DNA of 64,000 nucleotides from Cerrena zonata. Taxonomy: Eukaryota; Basidiomycota; Agaricomycetes; Polyporales; Cerrenaceae. The stretch spans positions 2,170,001 through 2,234,000 of the forward strand of contig JASBNA010000002.1 of assembly GCA_038087015.1 (NCBI GenBank), in the 5' to 3' direction. Every line of letters begins with the position of its first letter. Within the stretch, counting starts at the first letter, position 1. A program made the translations under genes and the position numbers. Positions 12,022 to 23,110 of this stretch are shown here, piece after piece. The notes under the pieces are model-generated. The model did no database searches, was not told the DNA's origin, and saw only the letters and a list, made by a program, of their open reading frames with translations.

Positions 12022-12253
12022 TGGAGTTTAGGGAACGGGGAGAGGGTCAGACAAAGTTATAAGATGCATTTTACTATTGGTGAGCTTGTATAGCAGCGAA
12101 AACTTTCGATTAGTCCGTTTGGCGATAGGATGAGCAAGAAAGACTTCGATCGAGAGATGATCGGGCCGCTTCTTGCCGCCCTACCTCTCGCCCAAAAACT
12201 GCTTATGTAATCGACCATGAACAACTTGCAGCTCACCACCTTGCACACCGTCC
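12022..12253. promoter_or_regulatory. Shared divergent promoter of siroheme synthase and SRP14
   Basis: Only 232 bases separate the start codons of two divergently transcribed genes, so both core promoters must lie here or overlap. No clear TATA box is seen. Confidence 0.6.
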
Positions 12254-12926
12254 ATGCAATTGGTGGACAACGATACCGTACGTAGCTAACAGTAACAAGG
12301 TCCAGGATGATCTAACATATATTTGTACAGTTCTTCGAACAGTTGGCTGCTCTGTTTGAAGCTTCGAAAGAGACAGGAACAATATGGCTAACCCATAAGC
12401 GATGTGCGTCTACTTTGATCTACATCTAGAGTCAGAGACTTATGCAAGAATCCTCTCAACAGTATCCAAAGATGGAGGGGACGTCAAGATGACCTCGGAT
12501 GCTGAAAACGAAGAGTATCCCTGTCTCGTCCGAGCCACAAATGGCAAACAGGTGGATATATCGACACATGTAAGTCGAACAATCCTTTCCATCCTGAATA
12601 GTGATCGTCTGACAGATTTGTACCGCGATACCTACATATAGGTCGCACCGCAGGACCTCGTCCAGTTTCATGCTAAATACGGCACGCTTCTCAAGTCTTC
12701 CATGACCACCCTCCGTAAACGAGACAAGAAACGAGAGAAACAGAAAGCTGAAGAAGCTGCCCGCAAAAAGCAACGTCTTGCGAAAGACATCGCAATCGAA
12801 GGACCAAAGCGAGGTGCAGGAAGGAGGAAGCGACAACGCCACATCAAGCAAGCTATAAAGCAGGAGCAAACTCGCAAGAAAGTGCAGGAACGGGAGGAAG
12901 CGAAATCAAAAGCAAAATCGGTTTAG
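12254..12926 (+). CDS. SRP14: Signal recognition particle subunit SRP14
   Basis: SRP14 belongs to the Alu domain of the signal recognition particle, which slows translation during targeting to the ER. Four exons assemble cleanly: 12254-12277, 12331-12403, 12463-12569 and 12642-12926. The protein starts MQLVDNDTFFEQL and continues ASKETGTIWLTHKRLSKDG, matching the family's GSVxxTxKxxDG region. It then has CLVRATNGKQVDIST and the FHAKYGTLLKSSMTTLRKRDKK helix typical of SRP14. The tail is very basic (Lys/Arg-rich, about 70 residues), as in many fungal SRP14 proteins, and probably binds SRP RNA. The first coding exon is only 24 bases, so the start is easily missed; it is supported by the N-terminal family pattern and good splice sites. 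Frame is intact. Confidence 0.92.
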
Positions 12927-13185
12927 ACAATCCATGATGCCCTCCGAGTTCGATTCTACGTATCCTTTAGATATTCTAATATAGCTATACTTCAGTACAC
13001 CTTGAACCTCATGTTTAGATCCCAAATCATCCGACGAATGGAATCCGGAGATCAATTCTTTAACGCTGCGGCAGGTAATCATGGGCGCTTCCGAGCCTTG
13101 CGATGTCCTCTCCGTACCCTAGCACTCGACCTTGAGTATCTCCTGTCCTGCTTGACCGACACCATTAACAGTCTATTCATATGCT

Positions 13186-16100
13186 ATGGTTGCTCCAATT
13201 GTCGCACCTATAGCACCCGACATATTCGATGACGATGACGAAGGGTGGCAGGACATGCCCGTAGTCCGAGCATCCGACGACCCTAATGGACTAGACGAGG
13301 AGGACCAGAAGAAGTACCACTACGTTCCACAAGCTAAGAAAGACCCGTCGGCTACTGGCAGTAGCAATGCCACAGGAAACGTGCTAGATGTTGATTACCG
13401 AGGTAATGAATGGCGATCCAAAGTGGACCAGAATGAAAGTGATTATACCCGACTACGGATGATTGAGGAGGATGAATCGGACGAAATCCACCTACGAACA
13501 AGATACCTATTCGATGAGGACAAGGCTATGACACCCCTCAGCCAAATGCAAGCTACTAAAGATCTTCTGACTGAAGCTCAGCGAATAGCATACGTCGGTC
13601 TGTGCGCTCTTACTGCGAAGGAGATGACGGATAGGCTGCGAGCTGTTAATTCGAAGGATCTGAACCATGCTATCAAGAACATGGAACTATGGTCTCTGAA
13701 AATTATGGGTCGGTTGTATTATCATATGGAACTTGCGACTGAAGGTGAACATTCCGTTTATATTGCAGAGGGTTCGTTACCAAACTGAACGAGTTAATAG
13801 AGCAGAAGATGATAGAGAGTCTCGCCCAACATGGAATCGAAGCCAAGGACCTTGTCCCGCCCCTTATGACTACTCATGAAGTTGCAAATCCCGAATACGA
13901 TCCCGCCGAAGCTCGTAAACAGGCAGAACACGAGGAGCAAGAAGCAGCTGAACGTCTTGCTCAGATGGAAGAGGATTCATTTGACATCTCAGACTCCACC
14001 AGTGATTCTCAGTCCATAACTCCAAGTGCGACAGAAACCCTCGTGGACAACCCTAAGCCCACACAAACAACTGCGAGAGTGCTAGAAGAAACCTCTGCCG
14101 GTGTTATGCCAGGAGTGAGCACACATTTGTCGGCGGCGGACGAGAGGATTACTTTAGATATCCGGTGGACAGTACTCTGTGATCTTTTCCTCATCCTTGT
14201 TGCAGACAGTGTCTATGACTCTCGCTCAAGAGTTTTACTGGAAAGTGTGGCCTTGAAACTTGGGTTGGGCTGGCTTGACGTTGTCAAATTTGAACGTCGA
14301 GTTACAGAAGCTCTCGAGATACAAGAAGGTATTGATAGACTCGAACAAGCGGATACCATCGAGAATGCGAAGAAAGCTACCAAGAGACGACGGTACATGA
14401 TGTTAGGTCTTGCAACCATCGGTAAGTCATCAGACGTCACAGCTATCTATATAGTTGTTCCATTCTGAGCCTCAATGATTGTAGGTGGCGGTCTAGTTAT
14501 AGGTCTCTCAGCCGGCCTAATGGCACCCCTTATTGGTGCTGGTTTGGGTGCCGCATTTACTACCATCGGTATCACAGGAACAACTGGGTTCCTTGCAGGA
14601 ACCGCCGGAGCTGCTGTCATCACAACAGGTGGTGCTCTCACTGGGTCTAGTATTGCAGCGCGAGGTATGGCGAAACGGACACAATTTGTGCGTACATTCG
14701 ACGTGCTCCCCTTGCACAATAATAAGAGGGTAAATTGTATCCTTACGGTGCCAGGGTATGTTGTCATATTGCCTCCGAACGATCGATTGATACGAAGAGT
14801 CTGTTTAGCTTCCTTAACGGTAAACTTGACGATCCTCGACTTCCCTTCAGTGTCCTAGATCCCGTGGTCGGTGATGTGTTCAGTGTATTATGGGAACCAG
14901 AGATGATTCGAGAAACTGGAAGTGCACTGAAGATTCTAACAGGAGAAGTCCTGTCACAAATCGGACAGACTATACTCCAGACGACTGTCATGACCGCTCT
15001 CATGAGTGCGCTCCAATGGCCTATTAGTAAGTGCTGTTGTATTGAGACAGGGGTCCTTCGAATGTTTACCTTCGCCTAGTCTTAACCAAACTCGGCTATC
15101 TCATCGACAACCCATGGAGCAATGCTTTGGATCGTTCGAAGTCAGCTGGACGCATTCTCGCTGATGTCCTCATGCATCGACATCTTGGTGTTCGTCCTAT
15201 CACTCTCATCGGTTTCTCACTCGGTGCCCGGGTGATTTTTTATGCTCTGCTGGAGCTCGCAAGGCAGAAGGCCTTTGGCGTGGTACAAGACGTCTTCATC
15301 CTTGGAACAACTGTCACCGCACCCGCTCGAACGTGGATTGCCGCTCGAAGTGTAGTAGCAGGACGATTTGTTAACGGGTATGCCCGAAATGATTGGGTCC
15401 TGAATTATCTGTTCCGCGCTACCAGTGGTGGATTGAATACTGTAGCGGGTCTGCGGCCAGTTGAAAACGTCCCCGGACTAGAAAACGTAGATGTCACTGA
15501 CAAGATTTCTGGCCATATGAGTTACCGCACGTTTATGCCACTCATCTTGGATCAACTTGGTTTCCCTGTTTCTGCAGATTTCTTTGATGAGCCAGAGGTA
15601 TGGTTTCCCAGCATGAATGGTAGTAATTGGGATATTAAAAATACGTTGCATTATAGGAGCCCGACTTCGAAGGGGATAGGGTTGTAATACGAGAAGGAGA
15701 GGAGGTACAGAAGAAGAGTTGGTTTTCATTGAAGAAGAAATCTACTCCTCCTACGCCAAAGATATCCCGACCACCGTCTTCCGCAACGTTCGGTCATCAT
15801 CGCAAGACATCATCATCTGCCGAGACGACGGACGACGACGATCTTCCTCCTCGGGAAGACACGAAAGTCTCCACTCCTCTACCCCCGGAACAGATACCGA
15901 TACCTCCCACCCCTGTCGTGGAACAAGGTGACGACGTAGGGACATCGACAAATCTTCCTCTACACGCTGGCTTTGATTTCAATGCTATCAAAGAAGTCAT
16001 TGGGAAAGCGGACCTAAACCCGGACGAGCTACAGGTACCTGCACCAAGCACAGTTACCATGCCATATATTCCCCCACCCAGCTTCCGCTCAGAGTCCGTA

Positions 16101-16706
16101 CCTCTACCCGAGGCAGAATCCCCAGCATCCACTCCAAGGTTACGATCTTCGTTAGATCTTCCCAGTGTTAACGACCACATGGCTTCTATTGCTGGTCCTA
16201 GCACTAGCATTGACACATGCGACGACCTTACATCATCTTTCTCGCGTTCCCTATCTCTCAATAACTTGCGGGACGAACGAGAAAGCGATATGACATCATT
16301 CAGCGGTAAAACGCCTACCGCTGCATCTTATACTCAACCTGTGCCCTCATTGTCATTTGGTGCCTCTGATGGTTCCGTGTGGCCCGGAGAGACGACATCA
16401 TCATATGAAAGCAATCTGTTTAGTGGCTTAAATGATCGATCACTTTCCAACGGGTCGAGCACTGCCTTACATTCAGGGAACCCCTTCGGAGGACGAAGCG
16501 GAAATATGTTCGCCTCTTCACCACTGTCCGGGAATCCTTTTGCACCCCCCGAAGCAGCATCTCTTTCGTTTGGTGGGATAGACGGCTCAATTACTCCGAC
16601 ATCTACGTCCAAATTAGATCGGGATCCATGGGACGTCCCTTCCCCTATGTTTGGCGGAGGCAAGAAGTCAGCCAGTACGCTGAATCTGAATCCTTGGCAA
16701 AGCTGA
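13186..16706 (+). CDS. DUF726 (TMCO4/Mil1-like) membrane alpha/beta hydrolase
   Basis: Family: DUF726, which includes human TMCO4 and yeast Mil1, a membrane protein with a lipase-like fold. Exons: 13186-13744, 13801-14421, 14485-14755, 14809-15026 and 15080 onward. The N-terminus is acidic. The middle holds the conserved region ending in a glycine/alanine-rich transmembrane hairpin (GLVIGLSAGLMAPLIGAGLG and following, about 14490-14660). After it comes the nucleophile elbow LIGFSLGARVIFYAL near 15200, with Ser as probable catalytic residue, and the GRFVNGYARNDWVLNYLF motif. The conserved frame meets TAA at 15687, but a second frame runs open from about 15660 to TGA at 16706 and continues sensibly (DRVVIREGEEVQKKSWFSL). 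One missing T at 15665-15666 would join them, giving a long Ser/Pro-rich C-terminal tail. If the break is real, the protein ends at 15687. Substrate is unknown. Confidence 0.85.
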
Positions 16707-17746
16707 TTCATGGACGTCCATATTTTTTTCGACTTGTCTACACATTCTATTTATCTCGCACCACTTCGCATTATGATCCGGGAACATTCTTCATCTTTTT
16801 GTCTTACGCAATGCATCTATATCAATCACCACATACTGCGAGTTATGGCAGCTTCGTCCCTGTACTGTAGCCTACTTAAGCCGTGCGAGATCATCGATAA
16901 TACTTTCCTTCCGTTGTTTGGACCTTTCCGAGATATTGCTTGAGATTGCTTGAGAGTTTCAATGATAATCAAAGAACATGTGTGATAAGTCCTTAAGGGG
17001 CCTTCTCTGAAGTGGAGCTGAGAATGTCACCAGACACACTCAGACGCTAAGAGTTTTTTTGATGTACTGAAAGAGAGAGGCTTACTTTCACTGCTAACAG
17101 CCTTTCTGTAAGCGTTACAGTAGTGCTGTAACAGCCCAACGATCCATTTATACGTTGGTTCACAATGAATTGTGATTTCCAGCGTAGGGCTTTCTAGGTA
17201 AGCCCACCGAAAACTCACAGTACCGGTCACTCGTGCAAGCGACACTCGGTGTTCGGATCCGAGTCGTTATCAAGTATATCTGTGCCATACAATCAAAAAG
17301 GTTCATGAGAATGAGCCATAGAAAACCTCTTCCGAGTTCTATACTTACAGCGAAACGCGTAAACCTTGTACGCTCCGTCCCGTCAAGCTCGTGTCAATGG
17401 GAGAATTCCGTGGAGCGGGAAAGCGTAGAAAAGTGTTGGTAACCTCCCTTTGGATGGCACTTGACCGGGTGGCACAATGTGACCGGGGCATGGAGAGAAG
17501 AAAACGTGTTTAATCGCCACCCCCGGGTGCGCAGCCTAAAGCAAATCGAGCAAAATCTTCCCCGTGCTCCAAGAGCCACACAGCCGTATGTCCCTGTTCC
17601 AAGTCGCATAAAACCAGTCAGGGTCCCGTATATGCTGCGAGGATAGACCTCTCCCGAGGAGTTGCCTCTGACTGGTGCCCTTTCTGTCACCTCAACCGTC
17701 CGCTTATCCTGCTTTGAAGCGTTAACGCAAACATTGCCGTGCCACA
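16707..17746. other. Intergenic, about 1 kb
   Basis: No exon chain, RNA gene or repeat is recognisable. Short frames on both strands lack domains. The first part is the 3' flank of the DUF726 gene. The last few hundred bases precede the Ser/Pro-rich gene at 17747 and should hold its promoter. Confidence 0.5.
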
Positions 17747-18430
17747 ATGTCACCCCGACCAATCCTCAAACGGGATATGTCCTTCCATAAACAAGCGAGC
17801 ATCCCCCTTCCGTTCACCGCTTGCGGAACAATCCTTTCTCCCCATGTACATTTCCCTCCAACACCAGGACTTACCGAAACACATCCTGCTCACTCCCCAC
17901 AGACCTACGATCGACATCCGATCATGGTCTCCCCGAATGTCTGTGTACTTCCCGAACGCAACGGGCGTGAGATAAACACACCCGCCCCTGAATTCGAGAT
18001 AGAAAGACCGCAGCGCGGTCGATCGCTGGATCGTAAACCGAAACAGACAAGCGTGAAGGGCAGCTACTTCCATCCTCGGGCATATGAGGCATGCGAACCA
18101 GAACCGCTGGACGGTTCGATGTCGCTTAGTCCGCCACCTCTTGTCCATGATGCATCTTCACCCTCCGAGGAAGAAGAAATTATCGTCACTCCTCCCAGTC
18201 ATACAAGCCCATTGTCTACACGTGACGACAGATTACCAGTTCTCACCGATGTCTACGTCGTACCACCGTCCTTTCATAATAAGGATTTTAACGGTGATGT
18301 CCATTCTTCTCCGTATAGCAGGGACAGGAGAAGGAGACCGAATCTACAGAGAATGGGGCACGATAGAACGGCGAATCGGCCGAAGAGGGCATTGACCACG
18401 CTAGATGAGGGGTGTTTGGGTGGATTTTAG
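17747..18430 (+). CDS. Ser/Pro-rich protein of a basidiomycete family, function unknown
   Basis: A single uninterrupted exon codes for 227 residues. The start MSPRPILKR, the segment HVHFPPTPGLTETHPAHSP and the central GSYFHPRAYEACEPEP resemble, from memory, a hypothetical family common in mushroom genomes. I know no experimental function. The protein is rich in Pro, Ser and Arg with little hydrophobic content, so it is probably largely disordered. The HVHFPPTP motif has candidate proline-directed phosphorylation sites. The middle carries an acidic patch (SEEEEIIVTPP), and the C-terminus is basic (RDRRRRPNLQRMGHDR). No signal peptide or membrane segment is present. The ATG at 17747 fits the family start; a shifted frame at 17739 is a shadow. 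Confidence 0.75.
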   Translation: MSPRPILKRDMSFHKQASIPLPFTACGTILSPHVHFPPTPGLTETHPAHSPQTYDRHPIMVSPNVCVLPERNGREINTPAPEFEIERPQRGRSLDRKPKQTSVKGSYFHPRAYEACEPEPLDGSMSLSPPPLVHDASSPSEEEEIIVTPPSHTSPLSTRDDRLPVLTDVYVVPPSFHNKDFNGDVHSSPYSRDRRRRPNLQRMGHDRTANRPKRALTTLDEGCLGGF

Positions 18431-19764
18431 GCTTGACGAGGGATATACCCATGCCGATGGTTCCTGTAACGTTCCTAGCTTCAGGGGATGGCACCAATCT
18501 GTCGATATACCATTGATACCAACTACAAGTCTGCTTTGTTGTACAGTACCAGATGCCGGTCATCTTTCTGGGAGATGAGCTGAGATGCAAGCAAAGGGAA
18601 TAAGTATTGCATAATTGTTCTAGCTCGACACAAAGAAGTGGGATATTTTGAGATATTTTTGCGATTAAGGGCAGCTTGATCACTGTTACAGAATACGAGA
18701 GCGATGTTGATGAAGATCTTTGTCCAAGAAACTCGAAATAATGGATTCGCGTGCAGCTTTGGGAGAGCAAAAGTTTCGAGAAACAGCTTTGCGCTGTAGT
18801 AATGACCAGCGCTAAACATCACGTGATAATGGCGCTTGTTCTTGTTGATTGAAGTTTCCGTTCAATTTCACTGTTTGAAGACTGCCACTAGCCTGAGTGT
18901 TACTATCTTTCAACGTTCAACTCTCGAGTTCACGTCGACCACAAAGCCGGCACCAGGCAAGTACGAACCCTGAAACGTATAGAACCGCCGGGTTAAACTG
19001 GAGTGTTTACTGTGGGTATTACACACACTCCTTCTCAACTTTCGGCTGACATCCAATCGCTGCAGTGCTATTTATGGTGACATGTCTTTAAGTTTTAGGT
19101 TACATCCAAGCTGTCACGGTCAAAGCTTACCAGATAATGGCTCTTAATAAAACTCCAGAATGTCTTTCCTCCACATAATCCAGCTTGAAACAGTCACCGG
19201 TCTTGGATGCCCTGCGTGAAACAGTGTACAGCTCACGCACATAAAACGTCGGTAAGGTGCTATGATTGACATTCCTCCTACCCCGTATGATGTAGTGTCG
19301 ACGAGATGGCGGATACGATCCGTATCTTACAAGTCGTGTACCCGTCTGCCCCTCTTAGTGTAGGGGTGGATGAAATAGTGGTACGCCACTGACTACTAAC
19401 TCTAGTATATAGGTCATAAAGCGCATCTACGGGCATGGCTTTGCTATAACTACTGACCAATTCGTGTTCATCGGACAGGTCAGTGGGTTCGGCATATCGG
19501 CTTCACGATACAGGAAGCTCGCACTATCTTCGTCGAGGAGATGCGGTTGGATGAGCGTAACTTCCACCTCGACCGTGTGTGATGGCAGTCCAGGTTTACG
19601 TGAAGGGTAAGTCATGTATAAGCTCTACTGAGGAGCTGTATATATAGCCTAGGTCTAACGAGCTTCAGATGTGCTCTGAGAGCTACATCTAAAGTGTACG
19701 TATAAGAAGAACCTGCTTTCTTAGCTTTCAGGAGTCCCCTAGCTCGCCTCCACACGGAAACATC
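18431..19764. other. Intergenic, about 1.3 kb
   Basis: The region lies between the Ser/Pro-rich gene and the P450, both on the plus strand. Open frames are short and without domains. Nothing repeat-like stands out. The last 100 bases, up to 19764, are the likely P450 leader and promoter. Confidence 0.5.
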
Positions 19765-21845
19765 ATGGAACCCCTTGTATCCCTGTTCTTAGCTGTACTC
19801 GTTCTCTTTTTAGTGCAAAAATGGTGGAAAAGGGCCAGCGATGTAAGTAGCTCCTTCTACATCCCCATTCTTGTCGTTGACTACGTCCAATTCAACAGAT
19901 CCGTAACATCCCAACCGTCGGCCCATCCGCTCCTCTTGTCAGTTATATAGGCGCCTTTCGGCTTGTTCATCATGCTCGAGAAATGCTACGAGAAGGCTAT
20001 GAGAAGGTAAGCAAAAGTCATTCTAGTATTTGGTATCAGTTAGATCATCTCATGGGCACGCTAGTACAAGGATGGAATGTTCAAAATTGCTATGCAGGAC
20101 CGGTGGCTTGTTGTCGTGAACACGCCCGAATTGATTGAGGAAGTGCGCAAACTTTCCGACGAGCAAGCTAATTTTATCGATGCTGCTCATGAGGTAAGAG
20201 ACCCTCTGTCATAATTATCCCAATCGCTCTTTAACTTCTGGTATCTTGGAAACCAGACCATAGAAGCTAAACATACCTTTGGACCTATGACTTATGAGGA
20301 TCCTTACTATGTTGACATCATTCGTTCACACGTTTTCAAACATTCGGGGGACCTCTACCCGGATGTGCACGACGAAATGATCGCTGCCTTCAAGGATGGA
20401 TTACCAGATTGCATGAGCGGTCCGTAAAGCCACATCCCGCCTACTAGCTTAATTTTACTGATCAATCTGTGTCGTTGTATAGACTGGACTCCTGTTCCTA
20501 TTCTATCGGTTGCTCGAAAAATAGTCTCACGCTCCAACAACCGCGTCTTTGTTGGATTTCCTCTCTGTGAGCGATATAACCGCCGTTGTGGCATTAATAG
20601 AACTGAGGTGAAAGCAGGCCGCGAACCCGAGTTTGTTAACCTGACAATCCGACACACTATTGATGTGTCGAATACACGAAAGATCTTGTCACGGTTTCCA
20701 GGGTTTCTGAGAGGGTAAGTATTCACAATGTGTGTTCAATTGGACCTTTTGTTGACTATATGCATCTTCTCGTCCAGCCTGGCCGTGCCATTCGTGAACC
20801 ATGCAGCAGATACTTTCAAAGCAGTCAAGCAGCACCTTTCGCCAATCATCCGAGAACGCCTTGCTAGCATGAATGAATTCGCATATGACCAAAAGCGAAA
20901 ACCAGTAAGCAATGTCATATTTCTCGGTCAGCTTTAGAACCATTCATAATGTCACTTCCTAGACTGATCTCTTACAACGGGTCATCGACGAGGCTCAGGC
21001 GAAAAATCATGATCTTGACGTCATGATCCAAAACATCTTAGCCATTGAATTCGTCTCTATCCATACTACCTCTAATGTTCGTTCTGTCACCTTAACTATA
21101 ACCCGTGGCCAAGAGTCTTACATCAACTTAGAGCTTCACCCATGCTTTGTTTCATCTAGCTGCGCAACCGCAATACATCGGGCCTCTACGTGAGGAAATC
21201 GAGCCTATCGTCAAAGGGGAAGGATGGACCAAGGAGACGCTCGGCAAGATGCATAGGCTGGACAGTTTCTTACGAGAGTCGCAGAGAATGAACGGGATTG
21301 GTTTCGGTAATTCGGTATTCAACGTATATGTCACCGCATTCACTCACGATAAATGCCGGTTTATAGCCCATGTCTTCCGCAAATTACTCACCGAAGTCAC
21401 ACTCTCCAACGGAATCACCCTCCCCGCAAGTACTTACGTCACAGCTCCCGTTAGTGCAATACACCACGACGGCGAACTTTATTGTGATCCAGAAGTGTTC
21501 GATCCTTGGCGATTTTACAATCTACGAGAGGTTTCGAATAGTCCAAACAAATACCAATACGTGACTCCATCTACAGATTACCTTGCATTCGGTCACGGAA
21601 AGCATGCTTGGTGTGTCATTCCCTTTGTTCGTATATCGGCATTCCTGACAACCAAAACTTGTCGTACAAGCCCGGGACGATTCTTCGCAGCGAACGAAAT
21701 CAAGACGATGCTAGCTCATATTATCCTGCGATATGATGTGAAGTTTGCTATTGAAGGCGTTCGCCCAAAGAACGAGGATGTCTTCCTACAGACCTTCCCT
21801 GCATCCGGAGTTCATGTTTTGTTTAGGGACCGTCAAGAAGCTTGA
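19765..21845 (+). CDS. Cytochrome P450 monooxygenase
   Basis: A microsomal P450 with about ten short introns. The N-terminus is a signal anchor (VSLFLAVLVLFLVQKWW). Recognisable parts in order are the NIPTVGPSAP proline-rich hinge, the I-helix region with TTS followed by THALFHLAAQPQYIGPLREEI, the ExxR of helix K (FLRESQRM), the FDPWRFYN segment, and the heme loop LAFGHGKHAC-PGRFFAANE. The heme-ligand cysteine codon is split by an intron (21611-21670, TG|C). Reading through that intron destroys the motif, so it must be spliced. The general pattern (AAQPQYIGPLREEIE, SNGITLPASTYV) resembles the fungal P450s often labelled ent-kaurene oxidase-like, but neither substrate nor CYP family can be named. 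No terpene or polyketide synthase is nearby. Frame appears intact. Confidence 0.9.
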
Positions 21846-23110
21846 CATTTTGATCACCGAAGCTATGTTTGAAGTCCAACGATCTTCTTAGGCTAAAACT
21901 ATTTCGCTATAACGACTCGTCGCATGCCTTGTCAAATTAATGTATATGCCCTCATGATTGCATATATGTATATACAGACTCAGTGGGTTTCACATGGGAT
22001 CTCAAGTTCTCAAGACTGGCAAGTTGGTCCACGTAGGCCGAAGATCTCATCAAGTCATTGACCGTATTATTGTACGACGAGCTCACGAGACGCAAAAGCA
22101 ACTCCAACGACTTCTTTGGGATCTTTCTGACATATTCCAACACTTCCCAGTGTCAATGTGATATTTCTAACAACACATCAAGATCCTGATGATCGTGTTT
22201 TCTTAGGGAGCAAAGTAAAGTGACCTTCTATTCCAGGATATGACAGGTGGAAACCTTACGCTTCATGTGACGATTGGTGAAGACTTGCAGACACTGTTAC
22301 TATAGCCCAACTATAGCCCATCTCAAGTTCTGTTCCAACCATATGCGTATGAGCGACCTCGAGCTCCACAATTTGCATTAATGCGATTTACCATCATCAA
22401 ATCGTCGTTTCACTGGCAGTTATGGAAATGGACTCGACTAGAGTTCGGGATGATCAAGACCCGTACGACTAGATGCATTCGAAGCAAATGGAAATGCGTA
22501 TCGTAGCCGCGTGCCGGTGCCCTCGGGGTACATTTCACACGAAACTGTGATGGGGAATTCTTTTGATAGGTGTCACGCCTGTCAGTGTCCCCACATTGGC
22601 TCACAATCAATGCCAACCATCTTGCCTCAGGTTCTGCAGTACGACTGGGGAATAGCCAACAATTCATAGAACTATAACGCGGGCTACTACTAGAACATAT
22701 GGTAAGTCAACGTTAATGGTCTCCTAGTTTGGTTTGTTTTCATACGCTAGAGGGCGAAAGGGCGAGCATGATATCGTGATATATTAAGGGCAGAGTGGAT
22801 GTGGTTGCATCCAAGAGGATCCACATAGAAGCACGTCGGGGATGCTTCTTGACTGACTTTGAGCAATTTCACCAAGAAGCCAGAGCCGGCGGTCGATTTT
22901 TGCCTAAAGCGGTATGTTGTCCGTGGCGTGGGAATGTTGTGGTCTTCCTGATGAGGCAAGTTTGTGTCCAATTCAGGCAGTCGAGTATTTCATCATGTCA
23001 TGTTGAAATATTCGGTCGCGTCGATTGACAGCAAGCTAAACCTCCACAGGGCACTATATAACCCTGGCTCCCTCCTCATTCGTCTTCATCCTCCTTTCCC
23101 TCGTCCCGCC
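21846..23110. other. Intergenic, PUF gene leader at right end
   Basis: No gene is recognisable. A short direct repeat of about 11 bases (CTATAGCCCAA-like) occurs twice in tandem around 22300-22320. The last part, from about 22900, leads into the PUF gene and contains its TATA box. Confidence 0.45.
23055..23061 (+). promoter_or_regulatory. TATA box of the PUF gene
   Basis: TATATAA sits 50 bases upstream of the PUF start codon at 23111, followed by a pyrimidine-rich leader. Spacing suits a short 5' UTR. Confidence 0.5.

Noticed and set aside
22300..22320. Tandem direct repeat of about 11 bases
   Set aside because: Only two copies and no flanking element; too short to call a repeat feature or insertion scar.
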